Assembly: GCA_050291725.1 (NCBI GenBank)
Contig: JBNKKH010000032.1
Coordinates: 270,465 to 334,464, forward strand
Direction: 5' to 3'
Source of the DNA: JAAGZL01 sp050291725
Lineage (GTDB): Bacteria > Pseudomonadota > Gammaproteobacteria > Chromatiales > Chromatiaceae
Length of the DNA: 64,000 bases
The notes under the pieces are model-generated. The model saw nothing but the letters and a program-made list of their open reading frames with translations. It made no database searches and had not been told where the DNA came from. Made by a program: the position numbers and the translations under genes. Shown here piece after piece: positions 1 to 8,387 of the stretch (position 1 is its first letter; each line of letters begins with the position of its first letter).

Positions 1-203
1 CTTTTCTGATCTTTATCCAGCTTATCCAAGGCCTCCAGATCAGCTATGCGTGACCCGATTTTTTTCAGATCAAGATCCTGAGCCACAGAGTGATTGGGCA
101 CAGATACCACACTCTCTTTAGCAACAGCGTTCATGCCCATTAGTAGAACAAGCAGTAATGGAATAGCTATAGAGTTTGAAATAAAACGCTTACACTGTGT
201 CAC
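1..203 (-). CDS. N-terminus of an exported protein, cut by the window edge
   Basis: Reading the minus strand from a GTG at 203, the frame stays open to the window edge (67 codons). It starts VTQCKRFISNSIAIPLLLVL and runs into AVAKES, a typical signal peptide with basic n-region, hydrophobic core and an Ala-x-Ala-like cleavage site. The following mature part is rich in Asp, Lys and Leu (DLKKIGSRIADLEALDKLDK), which looks like an alpha-helical or coiled-coil start. A GGAGAG ribosome binding site lies 4 bases before the GTG, which supports this start. It is divergent from menB. Function is unknown because the rest of the protein lies outside the window. Confidence 0.6.
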   Translation of the reverse strand, partial: MTQCKRFISNSIAIPLLLVLLMGMNAVAKESVVSVPNHSVAQDLDLKKIGSRIADLEALDKLDKDQK

Positions 204-303
204 CAGACTCTCCGAGCAACAAATAAACTTATAAATTATTATTGTAGACCTTACGCCTTCTCTGGAAAAATAGCACTCTACAACAAATAAGGGCAATGAT
301 TAC

Positions 304-1134
304 ATGGGCAACAATACAGCGTGGGAAGTTCCACAGGATATGCAGTTTGAAGATATCCTCTATCATCAGGCAGAAGGGATTGCTAAGATCACAATCAACC
401 GTCCTCAGGTAAGGAATGCTTTCCGCCCCCAGACTGTTCAGGAAATGGGGCAGGCCTTTCGCCGCGCCCATCTCGACCCCAATATCGGTGTAATAATTCT
501 CACCGGTGCTGGGGACCAGGCCTTCTGCTCAGGTGGTGATCAATCCATTCGTGGCGATGGAGGTTACAAAGATGACAGCGGAGTGGAGCATCTTAATGTC
601 CTGGAGCTACAACGCCAGATTCGCACCCTGCCTAAACCAGTAGTAGCCATGGTGGCGGGTTACGCAATTGGTGGGGGCCACGTGTTGCATATGATCTGCG
701 ATCTAACAATTGCTGCCGACAACGCTAGATTCGGCCAGACCGGACCCAAGGTTGGAAGCTTTGACGGCGGTCTGGGAGCTGGCCTACTAGCTCGTACCGT
801 TGGCATGAAAAAGGCCAAAGAGATATGGCTCCTCTGCCGTCAATACGATGCCCAACAGGCACTAGAGATGGGACTGGTGAATACGGTCGTACCACTAGCC
901 GAGCTGGAGAGCGAAACTGTGCAGTGGTGCCGGGAGATGCTCGCACTATCCCCGACTGCACTGCGGGTACTGAAAGCTGCATTCAATGCCGAAACCGACG
1001 GCCTAACTGGCATTCAAGAACTGGCCGGAAACGCCACAGCTCTGTTTTATCAAACAGAAGAGGCGCAAGAGGGGAGAGACGCATTCATGGAGAAACGTAA
1101 GCCAGATTTTAGCAAATTCCCTAAGCGTCCATGA
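304..1134 (+). CDS. menB: 1,4-dihydroxy-2-naphthoyl-CoA synthase MenB
   Basis: MenB closes the second ring in menaquinone synthesis, turning o-succinylbenzoyl-CoA into 1,4-dihydroxy-2-naphthoyl-CoA in the cytoplasm. The 276-residue protein is a crotonase-fold enzyme. The MenB-specific signatures are CSGGDQ near residue 78 (oxyanion hole region), GYAIGGGHVLH near residue 116, and the active-site stretch GQTGPKVGSFDGG near residue 145. Length and the C-terminal KRKPDFSKFPKRP tail match MenB rather than other enoyl-CoA hydratases. An AAGGG lies about 11 bases before the ATG. The stop overlaps the start of menA by 4 bases (ATGA), so the two genes are translationally coupled. Confidence 0.95.
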   Translation: MGNNTAWEVPQDMQFEDILYHQAEGIAKITINRPQVRNAFRPQTVQEMGQAFRRAHLDPNIGVIILTGAGDQAFCSGGDQSIRGDGGYKDDSGVEHLNVLELQRQIRTLPKPVVAMVAGYAIGGGHVLHMICDLTIAADNARFGQTGPKVGSFDGGLGAGLLARTVGMKKAKEIWLLCRQYDAQQALEMGLVNTVVPLAELESETVQWCREMLALSPTALRVLKAAFNAETDGLTGIQELAGNATALFYQTEEAQEGRDAFMEKRKPDFSKFPKRP

Positions 1135-2006
1135 ACAAATTAGAGCTGTGGTTTCTAGCCATACGTCCCAAAACCCTAGGCATATCCGTTGCTCCGGTTC
1201 TGGTAGGCACCACCTTGGCCCATGCTGAAACTGGTCTTCTACAGTGGTTACCAGCCGTGGCCGCACTGTTCGCAGCCCTGCTAATCCAGATCGGAACCAA
1301 TCTCTATAATGATGCTGCAGATTATGACCGCGGCGCAGATACAGCTGATCGGTTAGGTCCAGACCGAGCCACCGCTCAAGGTTGGTTCACTTCTAAAGAG
1401 GTGAAAAATGCCGCCCATATCAGTTTTGCACTTGCCTTCTGTATTGGAACATACCTGGCGGCTATTGGCGGTTGGGCCATAGTAGTAATCGGCCTGCTAT
1501 CTCTTCTTGCTGGATATGCCTACACCAGTGGACCTAAACCTATAGCCTATAGCGCCAGCGGTGAGCTGTTTGTATTTCTCTTCTTTGGCCAAGCAGCCGT
1601 GATGGGCAGTTACTATCTACAAACCCATAAGATGGGCTTCAACGCCTTTCTCTGCGCCACCGCATTGGGACTACTGGCATCTGCAGTTCTCCTGGTAAAC
1701 AACTATCGCGACCATAAAACAGATGTCAGAGCAAAAAAGTTCACCCTAACGCACTATCTGGGCAGAAGCAGATCCCACATCGTCTTCGGTCTACTGCTAC
1801 TACTCCCCTTTTTGCTACCACTGTTTCTATCAGATGTCAGCGCTAAAACCTGGCTCACACTAATCCTATTGCCTACGGCAATACTGCTGCTCCGCAACTT
1901 TGTTCTAGAGAAACCAGGTCCCATATTCAACACCTATCTGGCAAACACAGCCAAGCTCCAGCTGGCCTACTCCATCTTATTGTCTATTGGGCTCTATCTA
2001 TCCTAA
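1131..2006 (+). CDS. menA: 1,4-dihydroxy-2-naphthoate polyprenyltransferase MenA
   Basis: MenA attaches the polyprenyl chain to 1,4-dihydroxy-2-naphthoate in the inner membrane, giving demethylmenaquinone. The 291-residue protein is almost entirely hydrophobic, with about eight to nine membrane segments. It carries the two Asp-rich prenyl-diphosphate/Mg2+ motifs of the UbiA superfamily: NLYNDAADYDRGADTADR near residue 58 and NNYRDHKTD near residue 190. The N-terminal WFLAIRPKTL is typical of MenA rather than UbiA. It overlaps menB by 4 bases. MenA alone could be mistaken for another UbiA-type enzyme, but coupling to menB makes the assignment firm. Confidence 0.93.
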   Translation: MNKLELWFLAIRPKTLGISVAPVLVGTTLAHAETGLLQWLPAVAALFAALLIQIGTNLYNDAADYDRGADTADRLGPDRATAQGWFTSKEVKNAAHISFALAFCIGTYLAAIGGWAIVVIGLLSLLAGYAYTSGPKPIAYSASGELFVFLFFGQAAVMGSYYLQTHKMGFNAFLCATALGLLASAVLLVNNYRDHKTDVRAKKFTLTHYLGRSRSHIVFGLLLLLPFLLPLFLSDVSAKTWLTLILLPTAILLLRNFVLEKPGPIFNTYLANTAKLQLAYSILLSIGLYLS

Positions 2007-2022
2007 ACACAACTCTACAGCT

Positions 2023-2031
2023 TGCTATAAT
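2023..2031 (+). promoter_or_regulatory. extended -10 promoter for the C_GCAxxG_C_C gene
   Basis: The sequence TGCTATAAT is a perfect extended -10 (TGnTATAAT) just after the menA stop. No convincing -35 is present at the right spacing, as is common for extended -10 promoters. Transcription would start near 2038, so a TTG at 2039 cannot be the translation start and one of the downstream ATGs must be used. Confidence 0.5.
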
Positions 2032-2095
2032 CTGAGAATTGTCAGAATATTGCAGACTGATGAAACTCACAGGCACCAACCGAAGCGGAATTAGA

Positions 2096-2581
2096 ATGAA
2101 CCAAGATAGCAAGGCATCCGATACCTTCGCTCAAGGCTACTCATGCTCGCAGGCAGTTCTATCTGCCAGATGTGAAAGATATGGCCTAGACCAGAGGACC
2201 GCCCTCACCATAGCTGCCGGTTTCGGTGGTGGCATGGGGCGCACCGGTAACGCCTGTGGAGCAGTAACCGGAGGCATTGCCATTATCGGCCTACACGCAG
2301 GATCCGACAAAGCTAGAGACACCGCAGCCAAAGAGAATACTTATAAAATGGTGCGTGAGTTTGTATCTGGATTTGAAGAGATGTTCGGATCTGTAAACTG
2401 CACTGAACTAATGGGGTGCCATATTGGAACCCAATCCGGATACGACCAAGCGCGGAAAAGCGGCATGTTTGAAAACGTTTGTCCACGTTTTGTTGATGGA
2501 GCGGTGGAGATACTTGATGCTGTTCTGGAGAACACAAAAAAACGACATACCGAACCAAACCAACCCAGTACAACAACGTGA
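2096..2581 (+). CDS. C_GCAxxG_C_C family redox protein
   Basis: This small cytoplasmic protein of about 161 residues belongs to the C_GCAxxG_C_C family, named for its conserved cysteine pattern. Visible cysteines are in YSCSQAVL, GNACGAVTGG, CTELMGC and ENVCPRFVDGAVEIL. The Gly-rich segment AAGFGGGMGRTGNACGA lies between the first two. The family is thought to bind metal or do redox chemistry, but no member's reaction is assumed here. In-frame starts are TTG 2039, ATG 2060 and ATG 2096. The promoter's predicted start site rules out the TTG, and ATG 2096 has a GCGGAA upstream and begins right before the conserved domain. The tail past the domain is polar and probably disordered. Confidence 0.8.
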   Translation: MNQDSKASDTFAQGYSCSQAVLSARCERYGLDQRTALTIAAGFGGGMGRTGNACGAVTGGIAIIGLHAGSDKARDTAAKENTYKMVREFVSGFEEMFGSVNCTELMGCHIGTQSGYDQARKSGMFENVCPRFVDGAVEILDAVLENTKKRHTEPNQPSTTT

Positions 2582-2703
2582 GATACTGCCCAATCGGCTC
2601 TTACCAGCCGCCGTCTCACATCTGAGCATACCCAAAATAAAAGAAGACAACACTCTCTAGAAAGTTAGACTATTTGTCACTGTACCCAGTAATTTTGCGG
2701 CCC

Positions 2704-5700
2704 TTACAAATTAATATTCAGCTCTAATCTAAGAGTATCAGTATGACCAGACCCAACGGCTTCTGAATGATCAAAAGAGAAACTCACGTTCAGATCATCC
2801 TTAATCTGATAGTCAGCGCCCACCTGTAATAACCACATCGATGTTGCGTCCTTATCTAAAACGAGGCGGTAGTTAGTTGTGTCACCGACATAGTGCATAT
2901 CAGCATTAGAGTCACCAGTAAGATTCAGACCATATTCTACTTTTCCGAATGGACGCAGCTTACCCCCGGAGAAAAATCGTTGAGAAATGACCTCGGTACC
3001 GAAAAAGACCATAGCCTGTTTCACAGTCTGCTCTTCATACGCCAAAGCTAAATTGCCACCAGCTTCAGCATAATCATCAAGACGGATGTATGCTCCCTCC
3101 AGCCTGGCATAAGGACTCAGACTGAAGTCACGATAGTTCATAGTATCCTTACGCGCGGTAAATGAACCAAAAAGAATTTTGGCATCCCTGTCTCCACGCA
3201 GAGTCTGGGACCCATCGACACGTAGCGTGTCTATCTTCATACTCCCCAAACCAAGAACAGCTTCCATCTGCGGCATATTTTCAGGTTTAAAATAACCATA
3301 GCCTGAAACAGCATAATTATCGGAATCAAGGCCGCTACCTACACTGCCTATATCCACTTCATCCTGACCATAAGTAAGAGAAACACCAAACAGACCGCTA
3401 TCCCCAACAGGACGATCCATTCCTGCCGTAATAGTGAAACTCTCTGAATCCAACTCAGAGCCAGAAAATCCTTCTGCCTTGCCGATAGTAATATTGCCTT
3501 CAGTCCATATAGACCAATCTCCTATGACAGTCCCTCCGGTTGGATTTAGGTTAACCACCCCGAATTTCTCACGGGCTTGCTCCATCGCCAGCTTGGCAGC
3601 ATAATCCTGCATACTGCCATCCACGTCAGAATCATAGGCCGACAACAAGCCAGGCAAGTCAACTGAAGTACCGTTGAAATAACCGTTCAGATGAGGATTA
3701 GCAAAGGTAAACTCTATTCCCTGACGCGACTTTTCTTCTGAATTTCTGTTCTGATTCAACCAACTCATACGCCTGTTGACTGCCCGCATACTGGAACCAG
3801 CAAACCGGGAGGCCATATTTGACATCGCCTTTACACTGTCAACAACATCTGCCTTTTTTGTTGGATCACTGCCGTAAGTCCAATTAAATTGCACGGCAGC
3901 CACATTGGCGTTAGTTGCCGCATCATGAAACGCCCCAGCAGCAACATCAATGGTGGTAGCACCAGCAGATTGCGGGGTAAAGGTAGCCGTATATACCGTG
4001 GTTGAAATTGCAGTAAAGTCAGTGATAACGCCATTAGATACCGTAATATCTGCTGCAGAAAAGTCTGAAGTAGGCTCACTTGCGGTGAAGGTAACTGCTA
4101 GAGAGGCGTTATCAGATGAGGCCCCATCCTGCACCTCTGCTGCGGTGATCACCATTGTGGGTGATGTTACATCAGCTGAGGTAGTAAAACTTAGGGCGGT
4201 GGTATCGGAAATACCTGCAAAGCTCAAACCAGCAGTACTATCGAAGGCCGTAGCATCAATCAGCACATAATACTCTGTTCCAGCATCAAAAGTGGCAGAT
4301 GGATCAATAGTAATTGCGTTGCTACCGGAACCTGTAACCTGCGCAGAACCAACCGCAATCGTCTCCACCAGAGAATCATCTGAAGTTTTACGAATCTCGA
4401 TACTCCCAGTCTCAGCATCTACATTATCAGAAAAATTCAAAACAATGTTGGTATTGATAGAAACATCTGTTGCATTATCTGCAGGACTACTGGAAGAGAG
4501 TGTTGGAGCACTAAGCGTAGTGAAATTGTATGTTGCAGGGCTGCTTATTCCAGCAAAATAGGCGCTATCATCAACCGACTGAAATGCGGTTGCATCAATA
4601 AAAACATAATAGCTTGTTCCCTCAGCAAATGTACCTGTCGGATTTATGGTCACTTGGCTACCAGATACCGCAACGGCACCAGAAGTGACATTTATGCTCT
4701 CAAAAACTGTATCATCCGATGATTTATAGATCGTGATGTTGCCTGAACCAGATGCAATAGCTTCGCTAAACGTAATAACAAGGTTTGCATCCAGGGTAAC
4801 CGTTGTTGAATTATCCACAGGAGACAGGTTAGAAATTGTTGGCGCTGTTGCAGATGAAATATTAAGTGTGGCTAAGCTTCCAGATGAGGCAGATGGGGTA
4901 TATTCGATTACATATCCACCAATAGAATATCCAGTAACAGGTAAATCATTCCACGATCCAGAACTTATGATTTGCAGGGCATCTTCATTGCCAGCGTCGT
5001 TTGGCTCACCGGTATTCCAGGCAGTATACATGCCATTTTGAGCGGATCCAGGTATAGCGTAATTTGCGGCCCTTCCTAACCAAAACAGCACACCACTCTC
5101 ATCGGCAGGAACCCCGGGGTCATCAATCCAGCGCCATTCTCCTTCGACATCCTGATCAGTACCACCAAGCCACGCCTCAGTTCCACCTGTTTTTGACTTA
5201 ATAAAATCAAACTCATCCGCACTGGTTACCGTAGCCAGGTATCCCTGCATTCCATTCAAGTAAGAGCTATTTGCCGCAGCCCGCGCTGTAGTCCAGCTTA
5301 TTGAGCCCGGCACAAATTTATAGAAGCTACCAGTAGCTGCGTAGTATGAGGCATCGCCCCCGGCACTGATATTTAGAACAGACGCGGTTAACACACTTGC
5401 TCCGCCTTTATATTGGAGAGAGGCAGCAGCATTGTTAACATCAGCAAGGGAACCGGTAAAGGCAATTTCTGTGGCCAGACCATTTGTCCAGTTAGCTTGT
5501 GGGTAGCCGGTTACCTCACTCAATCCAGTCGTTGTGGTAATCTGAATTACGCCTGCAGATACTGAAAAAGTAACGCGAAAGGTATCTCCCGGATTAGTGG
5601 TTGAAACTGGCGTATCTCCACCACCATATATGTCTTGAAAAGCAGCTATATCGCCGGTAAAGCTTGCTGGCAGAAAAATGGTGTCTGCCGACCACACCTG

Positions 5701-5757
5701 TGTTGATACAGAGAGTAATACAACACATAGAAATAAAACGATTTTCTTATGGCCCAT
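2704..5757 (-). CDS. autotransporter-like adhesin with C-type lectin domain
   Basis: A large exported surface protein of about 1017 residues. The start at 5757 (MGHKKIVLFLCVVLLSVSTQ) gives a compact signal peptide cleaved after VWSA and has GAGGGA about 10 bases upstream; an in-frame ATG at 5775 has no such site. Domains in order: a beta-rich region (about 25-135); a C-type lectin-like domain (about 140-287) with WLGGTDQDVEGEWRW and the EPND-W pair (WNTGEPNDAGNEDALQI, then SWND); two SbsA-type bacterial Ig-like repeats (about 305-520, each with DNxT, ITxxPxxxFxxGTxYYVxID); a third Ig-like domain (about 520-625); and a C-terminal beta-barrel of about 260 residues ending in LRLELNINL. The barrel should insert in the outer membrane and expose the lectin/Ig passenger. 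The EPN motif suggests mannose-type, calcium-dependent sugar binding; that is inference. It stands alone, convergent with the upstream plus-strand gene. Confidence 0.82.
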   Translation of the reverse strand: MGHKKIVLFLCVVLLSVSTQVWSADTIFLPASFTGDIAAFQDIYGGGDTPVSTTNPGDTFRVTFSVSAGVIQITTTTGLSEVTGYPQANWTNGLATEIAFTGSLADVNNAAASLQYKGGASVLTASVLNISAGGDASYYAATGSFYKFVPGSISWTTARAAANSSYLNGMQGYLATVTSADEFDFIKSKTGGTEAWLGGTDQDVEGEWRWIDDPGVPADESGVLFWLGRAANYAIPGSAQNGMYTAWNTGEPNDAGNEDALQIISSGSWNDLPVTGYSIGGYVIEYTPSASSGSLATLNISSATAPTISNLSPVDNSTTVTLDANLVITFSEAIASGSGNITIYKSSDDTVFESINVTSGAVAVSGSQVTINPTGTFAEGTSYYVFIDATAFQSVDDSAYFAGISSPATYNFTTLSAPTLSSSSPADNATDVSINTNIVLNFSDNVDAETGSIEIRKTSDDSLVETIAVGSAQVTGSGSNAITIDPSATFDAGTEYYVLIDATAFDSTAGLSFAGISDTTALSFTTSADVTSPTMVITAAEVQDGASSDNASLAVTFTASEPTSDFSAADITVSNGVITDFTAISTTVYTATFTPQSAGATTIDVAAGAFHDAATNANVAAVQFNWTYGSDPTKKADVVDSVKAMSNMASRFAGSSMRAVNRRMSWLNQNRNSEEKSRQGIEFTFANPHLNGYFNGTSVDLPGLLSAYDSDVDGSMQDYAAKLAMEQAREKFGVVNLNPTGGTVIGDWSIWTEGNITIGKAEGFSGSELDSESFTITAGMDRPVGDSGLFGVSLTYGQDEVDIGSVGSGLDSDNYAVSGYGYFKPENMPQMEAVLGLGSMKIDTLRVDGSQTLRGDRDAKILFGSFTARKDTMNYRDFSLSPYARLEGAYIRLDDYAEAGGNLALAYEEQTVKQAMVFFGTEVISQRFFSGGKLRPFGKVEYGLNLTGDSNADMHYVGDTTNYRLVLDKDATSMWLLQVGADYQIKDDLNVSFSFDHSEAVGSGHTDTLRLELNINL

Positions 5758-6013
5758 CCTCTTATATTCCCTCATTAAGCCAAAACACTAAATCACCCAT
5801 AACCCTAGGACGAAAAAATACACGCTGTTTGTATGGATTTAGAAGCGTAAAACAAATATGCGCCATCCGCAATCTTTAGGCATACCAACTCTATTCCCCG
5901 CCCCTACCCACTCTGTGGCATAGGTTTACCGACTGCAGCTACTATAAACTAAATATTTATAATACCCTGCCGATATAACCAATATCTGGATAGCCGGATT
6001 CAGGAGATTAGGC

Positions 6014-6415
6014 ATGAAAATTAACAAGTTACAGACAAATTCACTTACCTTAGCGATATTTTTATCATTCGCCACCGCAACTATGGCGGATTCTGCAAAC
6101 TTTAATCCCCTGCGCTCCCCTAACTCCATGCCGAAAAATCCTGTAGAAATGGGCCTTACCTGCGCCCAGCTTGATCGTGAGATATCTCGTGCCACCCCCT
6201 ACACTTACAACTATCGCACCGATTTCGGTAAAGACCCATATGCAGGCGGCGCTATTATCGCCGGCGCAACTAATTCTTTCATAGGCTACGCCTACCCTAT
6301 CTTCAGCTTAGTTAGAGGCATCGCCGAAGATAACCGCATCCAGTCGGCCGAGAACAGAATTGAGCACCTGCGTAGAATCAAGGCAGAAAAGCATTGCTAT
6401 GAAGGAAGAAGTTAG
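6014..6415 (+). CDS. small exported protein of unknown function
   Basis: A 133-residue protein I do not recognise. It begins with a clear signal peptide (MKINKLQTNSLTLAIFLSFA, cleaved after TATMA). The mature part has two cysteines, one in GLTCAQLDREI and one near the end in EKHCYEG, which could form a disulphide in the periplasm. Between them is a Gly/Ala-rich hydrophobic stretch (GGAIIAGATNSFIGYAYPIF) that may be a membrane or membrane-associated helix, followed by a charged helix (RIQSAENRIEHLRRIKAEK). A strong AGGAGA lies 7 bases before the ATG. It stands alone between the divergent adhesin gene and ndk. Confidence 0.7.
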   Translation: MKINKLQTNSLTLAIFLSFATATMADSANFNPLRSPNSMPKNPVEMGLTCAQLDREISRATPYTYNYRTDFGKDPYAGGAIIAGATNSFIGYAYPIFSLVRGIAEDNRIQSAENRIEHLRRIKAEKHCYEGRS

Positions 6416-6442
6416 CTCCTGGCACAAATGAGCACGGCCTGA

Positions 6443-6470
6443 TTGATCAATTCTGTCATTAGGGTAAAAT
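6443..6470 (+). promoter_or_regulatory. sigma-70 promoter of ndk
   Basis: TTGATC (6443-6448) and TAAAAT (6465-6470) are separated by 16 bases, a good sigma-70 match about 43 bases before the ndk start. Seen in sequence only; the transcription start is inferred. Confidence 0.5.
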
Positions 6471-6512
6471 CCCCACCCTTCAACGTATATTACTTTTTAC
6501 TGGAGCAAAACC

Positions 6513-6941
6513 ATGGCGCTCGAACGCACCTTTTCCATTATCAAACCAGATGCCGTAGCCAAAAACGTCATCGGCAAAATCTACAGCCGCTTTGAAGAAA
6601 ACGGCCTCAAAATTGTCGCTTCCAAGATGCTGCACCTTACTCGTGAGCAAGCCGAGGGCTTCTACGCTGTGCATAAGGAACGCCCATTTTTCAATGATCT
6701 GTGCGATTTCATGACCTCCGGCCCAGTTATGGTCCAGGTACTTGAGGGAGAAAACGCCATCAGCAAGAACCGTGAGATCATGGGTGCAACCAACCCACAA
6801 GAGGCTGCCCCTGGAACTATCCGCGCCGACTTCGCCCAAACTGTGGACGAAAACGCTGTACACGGCTCCGATGCCCCTGAAACAGCTGCAGTAGAGATAG
6901 AGTTCTTCTTCCCTGAAGGCGTGTGCGAACGCACCCGCTGA
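6513..6941 (+). CDS. ndk: nucleoside diphosphate kinase
   Basis: Ndk moves the gamma-phosphate between nucleoside tri- and diphosphates through a phospho-histidine, balancing cytoplasmic NTP pools. The 142-residue length is standard. The N-terminal TFSIIKPDAV holds the phosphate-contacting Lys, and the catalytic His is in NAVHGSDA near residue 117. The sequence matches bacterial Ndk along its whole length. A GGAG lies 8 bases before the ATG. The gene is monocistronic, with its own promoter at 6443-6470 and a strong intrinsic terminator at 6964-7012. Confidence 0.98.
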   Translation: MALERTFSIIKPDAVAKNVIGKIYSRFEENGLKIVASKMLHLTREQAEGFYAVHKERPFFNDLCDFMTSGPVMVQVLEGENAISKNREIMGATNPQEAAPGTIRADFAQTVDENAVHGSDAPETAAVEIEFFFPEGVCERTR

Positions 6942-6963
6942 TTCAGGTCTAAATAAGGGCTTG

Positions 6964-7012
6964 AAAGCCGCGCCCATCGGTTGTAACTTCAACCGGTCAG
7001 CGCGGCTTTTTT
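6964..7012 (+). terminator. intrinsic terminator of ndk
   Basis: AAAGCCGCGC (6964-6973) pairs with GCGCGGCTTT (7000-7009), and an inner CGGTTG/CAACCG hairpin (6978-6983 with 6990-6995) stacks inside it. The run of six T at 7007-7012 follows directly. The A tract before the stem would also allow weaker termination in the other direction. Confidence 0.88.
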
Positions 7013-7097
7013 ATGCCGAGATAATACTAACTAATCCACTATTTATGAATAAATTAATCACCACAACATATTTGTGCATTTAGAATCTGGAGCAATA

Positions 7098-8321
7098 ATG
7101 AAAAATACCTTCCACCACCCACTACCAGATAAAGATGGCTATTTTGGACCCTATGGCGGCAGCTTCATCCCGGAAGAGCTACAAAAAATCATTGATGAGA
7201 TTACTGAAGCATATCTTACTATTCGTGAAGACCCAGAGTTTCTCAATGAACTGGCTGATCTATACAAACACTATGTAGGACGCCCCAGCCCCATCTTCCA
7301 CGCCAAGAACCTCTCAGCAAAATATGGCACTGATATCTACCTAAAACGCGAAGACCTGAACCACACCGGGGCACATAAAATCAACCACTGCCTGGGCGAG
7401 GCTCTTCTGGCCAAGAAGATGGGCAAGAAAAAGATAATCGCTGAAACCGGAGCAGGACAACATGGTGTAGCCCTGGCCACGGCAGCTGCCCTAGTGGGAC
7501 TTGAGTGTGACATATACATGGGCGAGGTAGATATCGCCAAAGAACACCCTAATGTTGTACGCATGCATATTCTGGGAGCTAAAGTTATACCGGCAACCCA
7601 CGGCAGAAAAACCCTCAAAGAGGCAGTTGATGCCGCCTTTGGCGGATATCTGGAAGATCCGGTAAACCAACTCTACGCCATCGGCTCCGTAGTTGGCCCC
7701 CACCCCTTCCCCATGATGGTACGCGATTTTCAATCCATAGTGGGCAATGAAGCCAAAGAGCAGTTCACGGCAATGACCGGCGGCTTACCAGACAACCTTG
7801 TAGCCTGCGTCGGCGGAGGCTCTAACGCCATGGGGCTATTCAGTGCCTTTCTTGATGACGCATCGGTCAAACTGTTCGGTTGCGAGCCAGCTGGTAGAGA
7901 TCTAGACACCGACGGGGAGCACGCTGCCACTCTCGCCAAGGGTGAGCCAGGAGTGATGCACGGCTTCAAATCTTACATGCTAAAAGATAAAAACGGGGAG
8001 CCCCAAGAGGTCTACTCCGTTGCCAGTGGCCTGGACTATCCATCTGTTGGACCTCAGCACAGCTATCTCAAAGATATTGAGCGAGTCATATACGAAACCG
8101 TCGACGATAAAGAGGCTATTGACGCATTTTTTGAGCTCTCCCGCCTCGAGGGAATCATCCCCGCAATCGAATCCGCCCATGCCGTTGCTCAGGCAGTACG
8201 TTTGGCCAAAAACGGTAATTGCGGCTCAATCCTAGTCAACCTTTCCGGCAGAGGGGATAAGGATATCGACTTCGTAGTTGAAAATTATGGTCAAGAGTAC
8301 GGCATAGACTCTTCGCTATAG
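7098..8321 (+). CDS. trpB: tryptophan synthase beta chain (stand-alone)
   Basis: TrpB joins indole and L-serine to make tryptophan using PLP. The protein is 407 residues from ATG 7098, which has GGAG 8 bases upstream; an in-frame ATG at 7074 has no ribosome site. The PLP lysine is in HTGAHKINH and the catalytic Glu in IIAETGAGQHG. The Gly-rich phosphate loop is CVGGGSNAMG, and the SGLDYPSVGPQHSYL and LVNLSGRGDKD stretches are typical of the beta chain. The COMM-like region reads MGEVDIAKEHPNVVRM instead of the more usual MGAxDVxRQxxNV, so it is a divergent lineage. There is no trpA or other trp gene nearby, so it may be a second copy; the partner could be elsewhere. Confidence 0.9.
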   Translation: MKNTFHHPLPDKDGYFGPYGGSFIPEELQKIIDEITEAYLTIREDPEFLNELADLYKHYVGRPSPIFHAKNLSAKYGTDIYLKREDLNHTGAHKINHCLGEALLAKKMGKKKIIAETGAGQHGVALATAAALVGLECDIYMGEVDIAKEHPNVVRMHILGAKVIPATHGRKTLKEAVDAAFGGYLEDPVNQLYAIGSVVGPHPFPMMVRDFQSIVGNEAKEQFTAMTGGLPDNLVACVGGGSNAMGLFSAFLDDASVKLFGCEPAGRDLDTDGEHAATLAKGEPGVMHGFKSYMLKDKNGEPQEVYSVASGLDYPSVGPQHSYLKDIERVIYETVDDKEAIDAFFELSRLEGIIPAIESAHAVAQAVRLAKNGNCGSILVNLSGRGDKDIDFVVENYGQEYGIDSSL

Positions 8322-8335
8322 TACGTCCCTGCTGC

Positions 8336-8377
8336 GCTACACCCACACTTTATTCAGGCCTAAAGTGTGGGTGTAGC
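8336..8377. repeat. perfect 17-bp inverted repeat between trpB and menC
   Basis: GCTACACCCACACTTTA (8336-8352) is the exact reverse complement of TAAAGTGTGGGTGTAGC (8361-8377), with an 8-base loop TTCAGGCC. It lies 15 bases after the trpB stop and directly before menC. No T tract follows, so it is not a classic intrinsic terminator; it may stabilise the trpB 3' end, attenuate read-through into menC, or bind a protein. Confidence 0.85.
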
Positions 8378-8387
8378 AGACACCAGA

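Noticed and set aside
2039..2095. Longer start of the C_GCAxxG_C_C protein at TTG 2039
   Set aside because: The predicted transcription start of the extended -10 promoter falls at about 2038, leaving no room for a leader.
2865..2872. GGCGGTAG on the plus strand within the adhesin gene
   Set aside because: It is antisense to the gene, lacks the downstream part of the ops consensus (reads TTA) and heads no plus-strand operon.
3950..4561. Open frames on the plus strand opposite the adhesin Ig-like repeats
   Set aside because: They are antisense shadows of the repeat region with no ribosome sites or family likeness.
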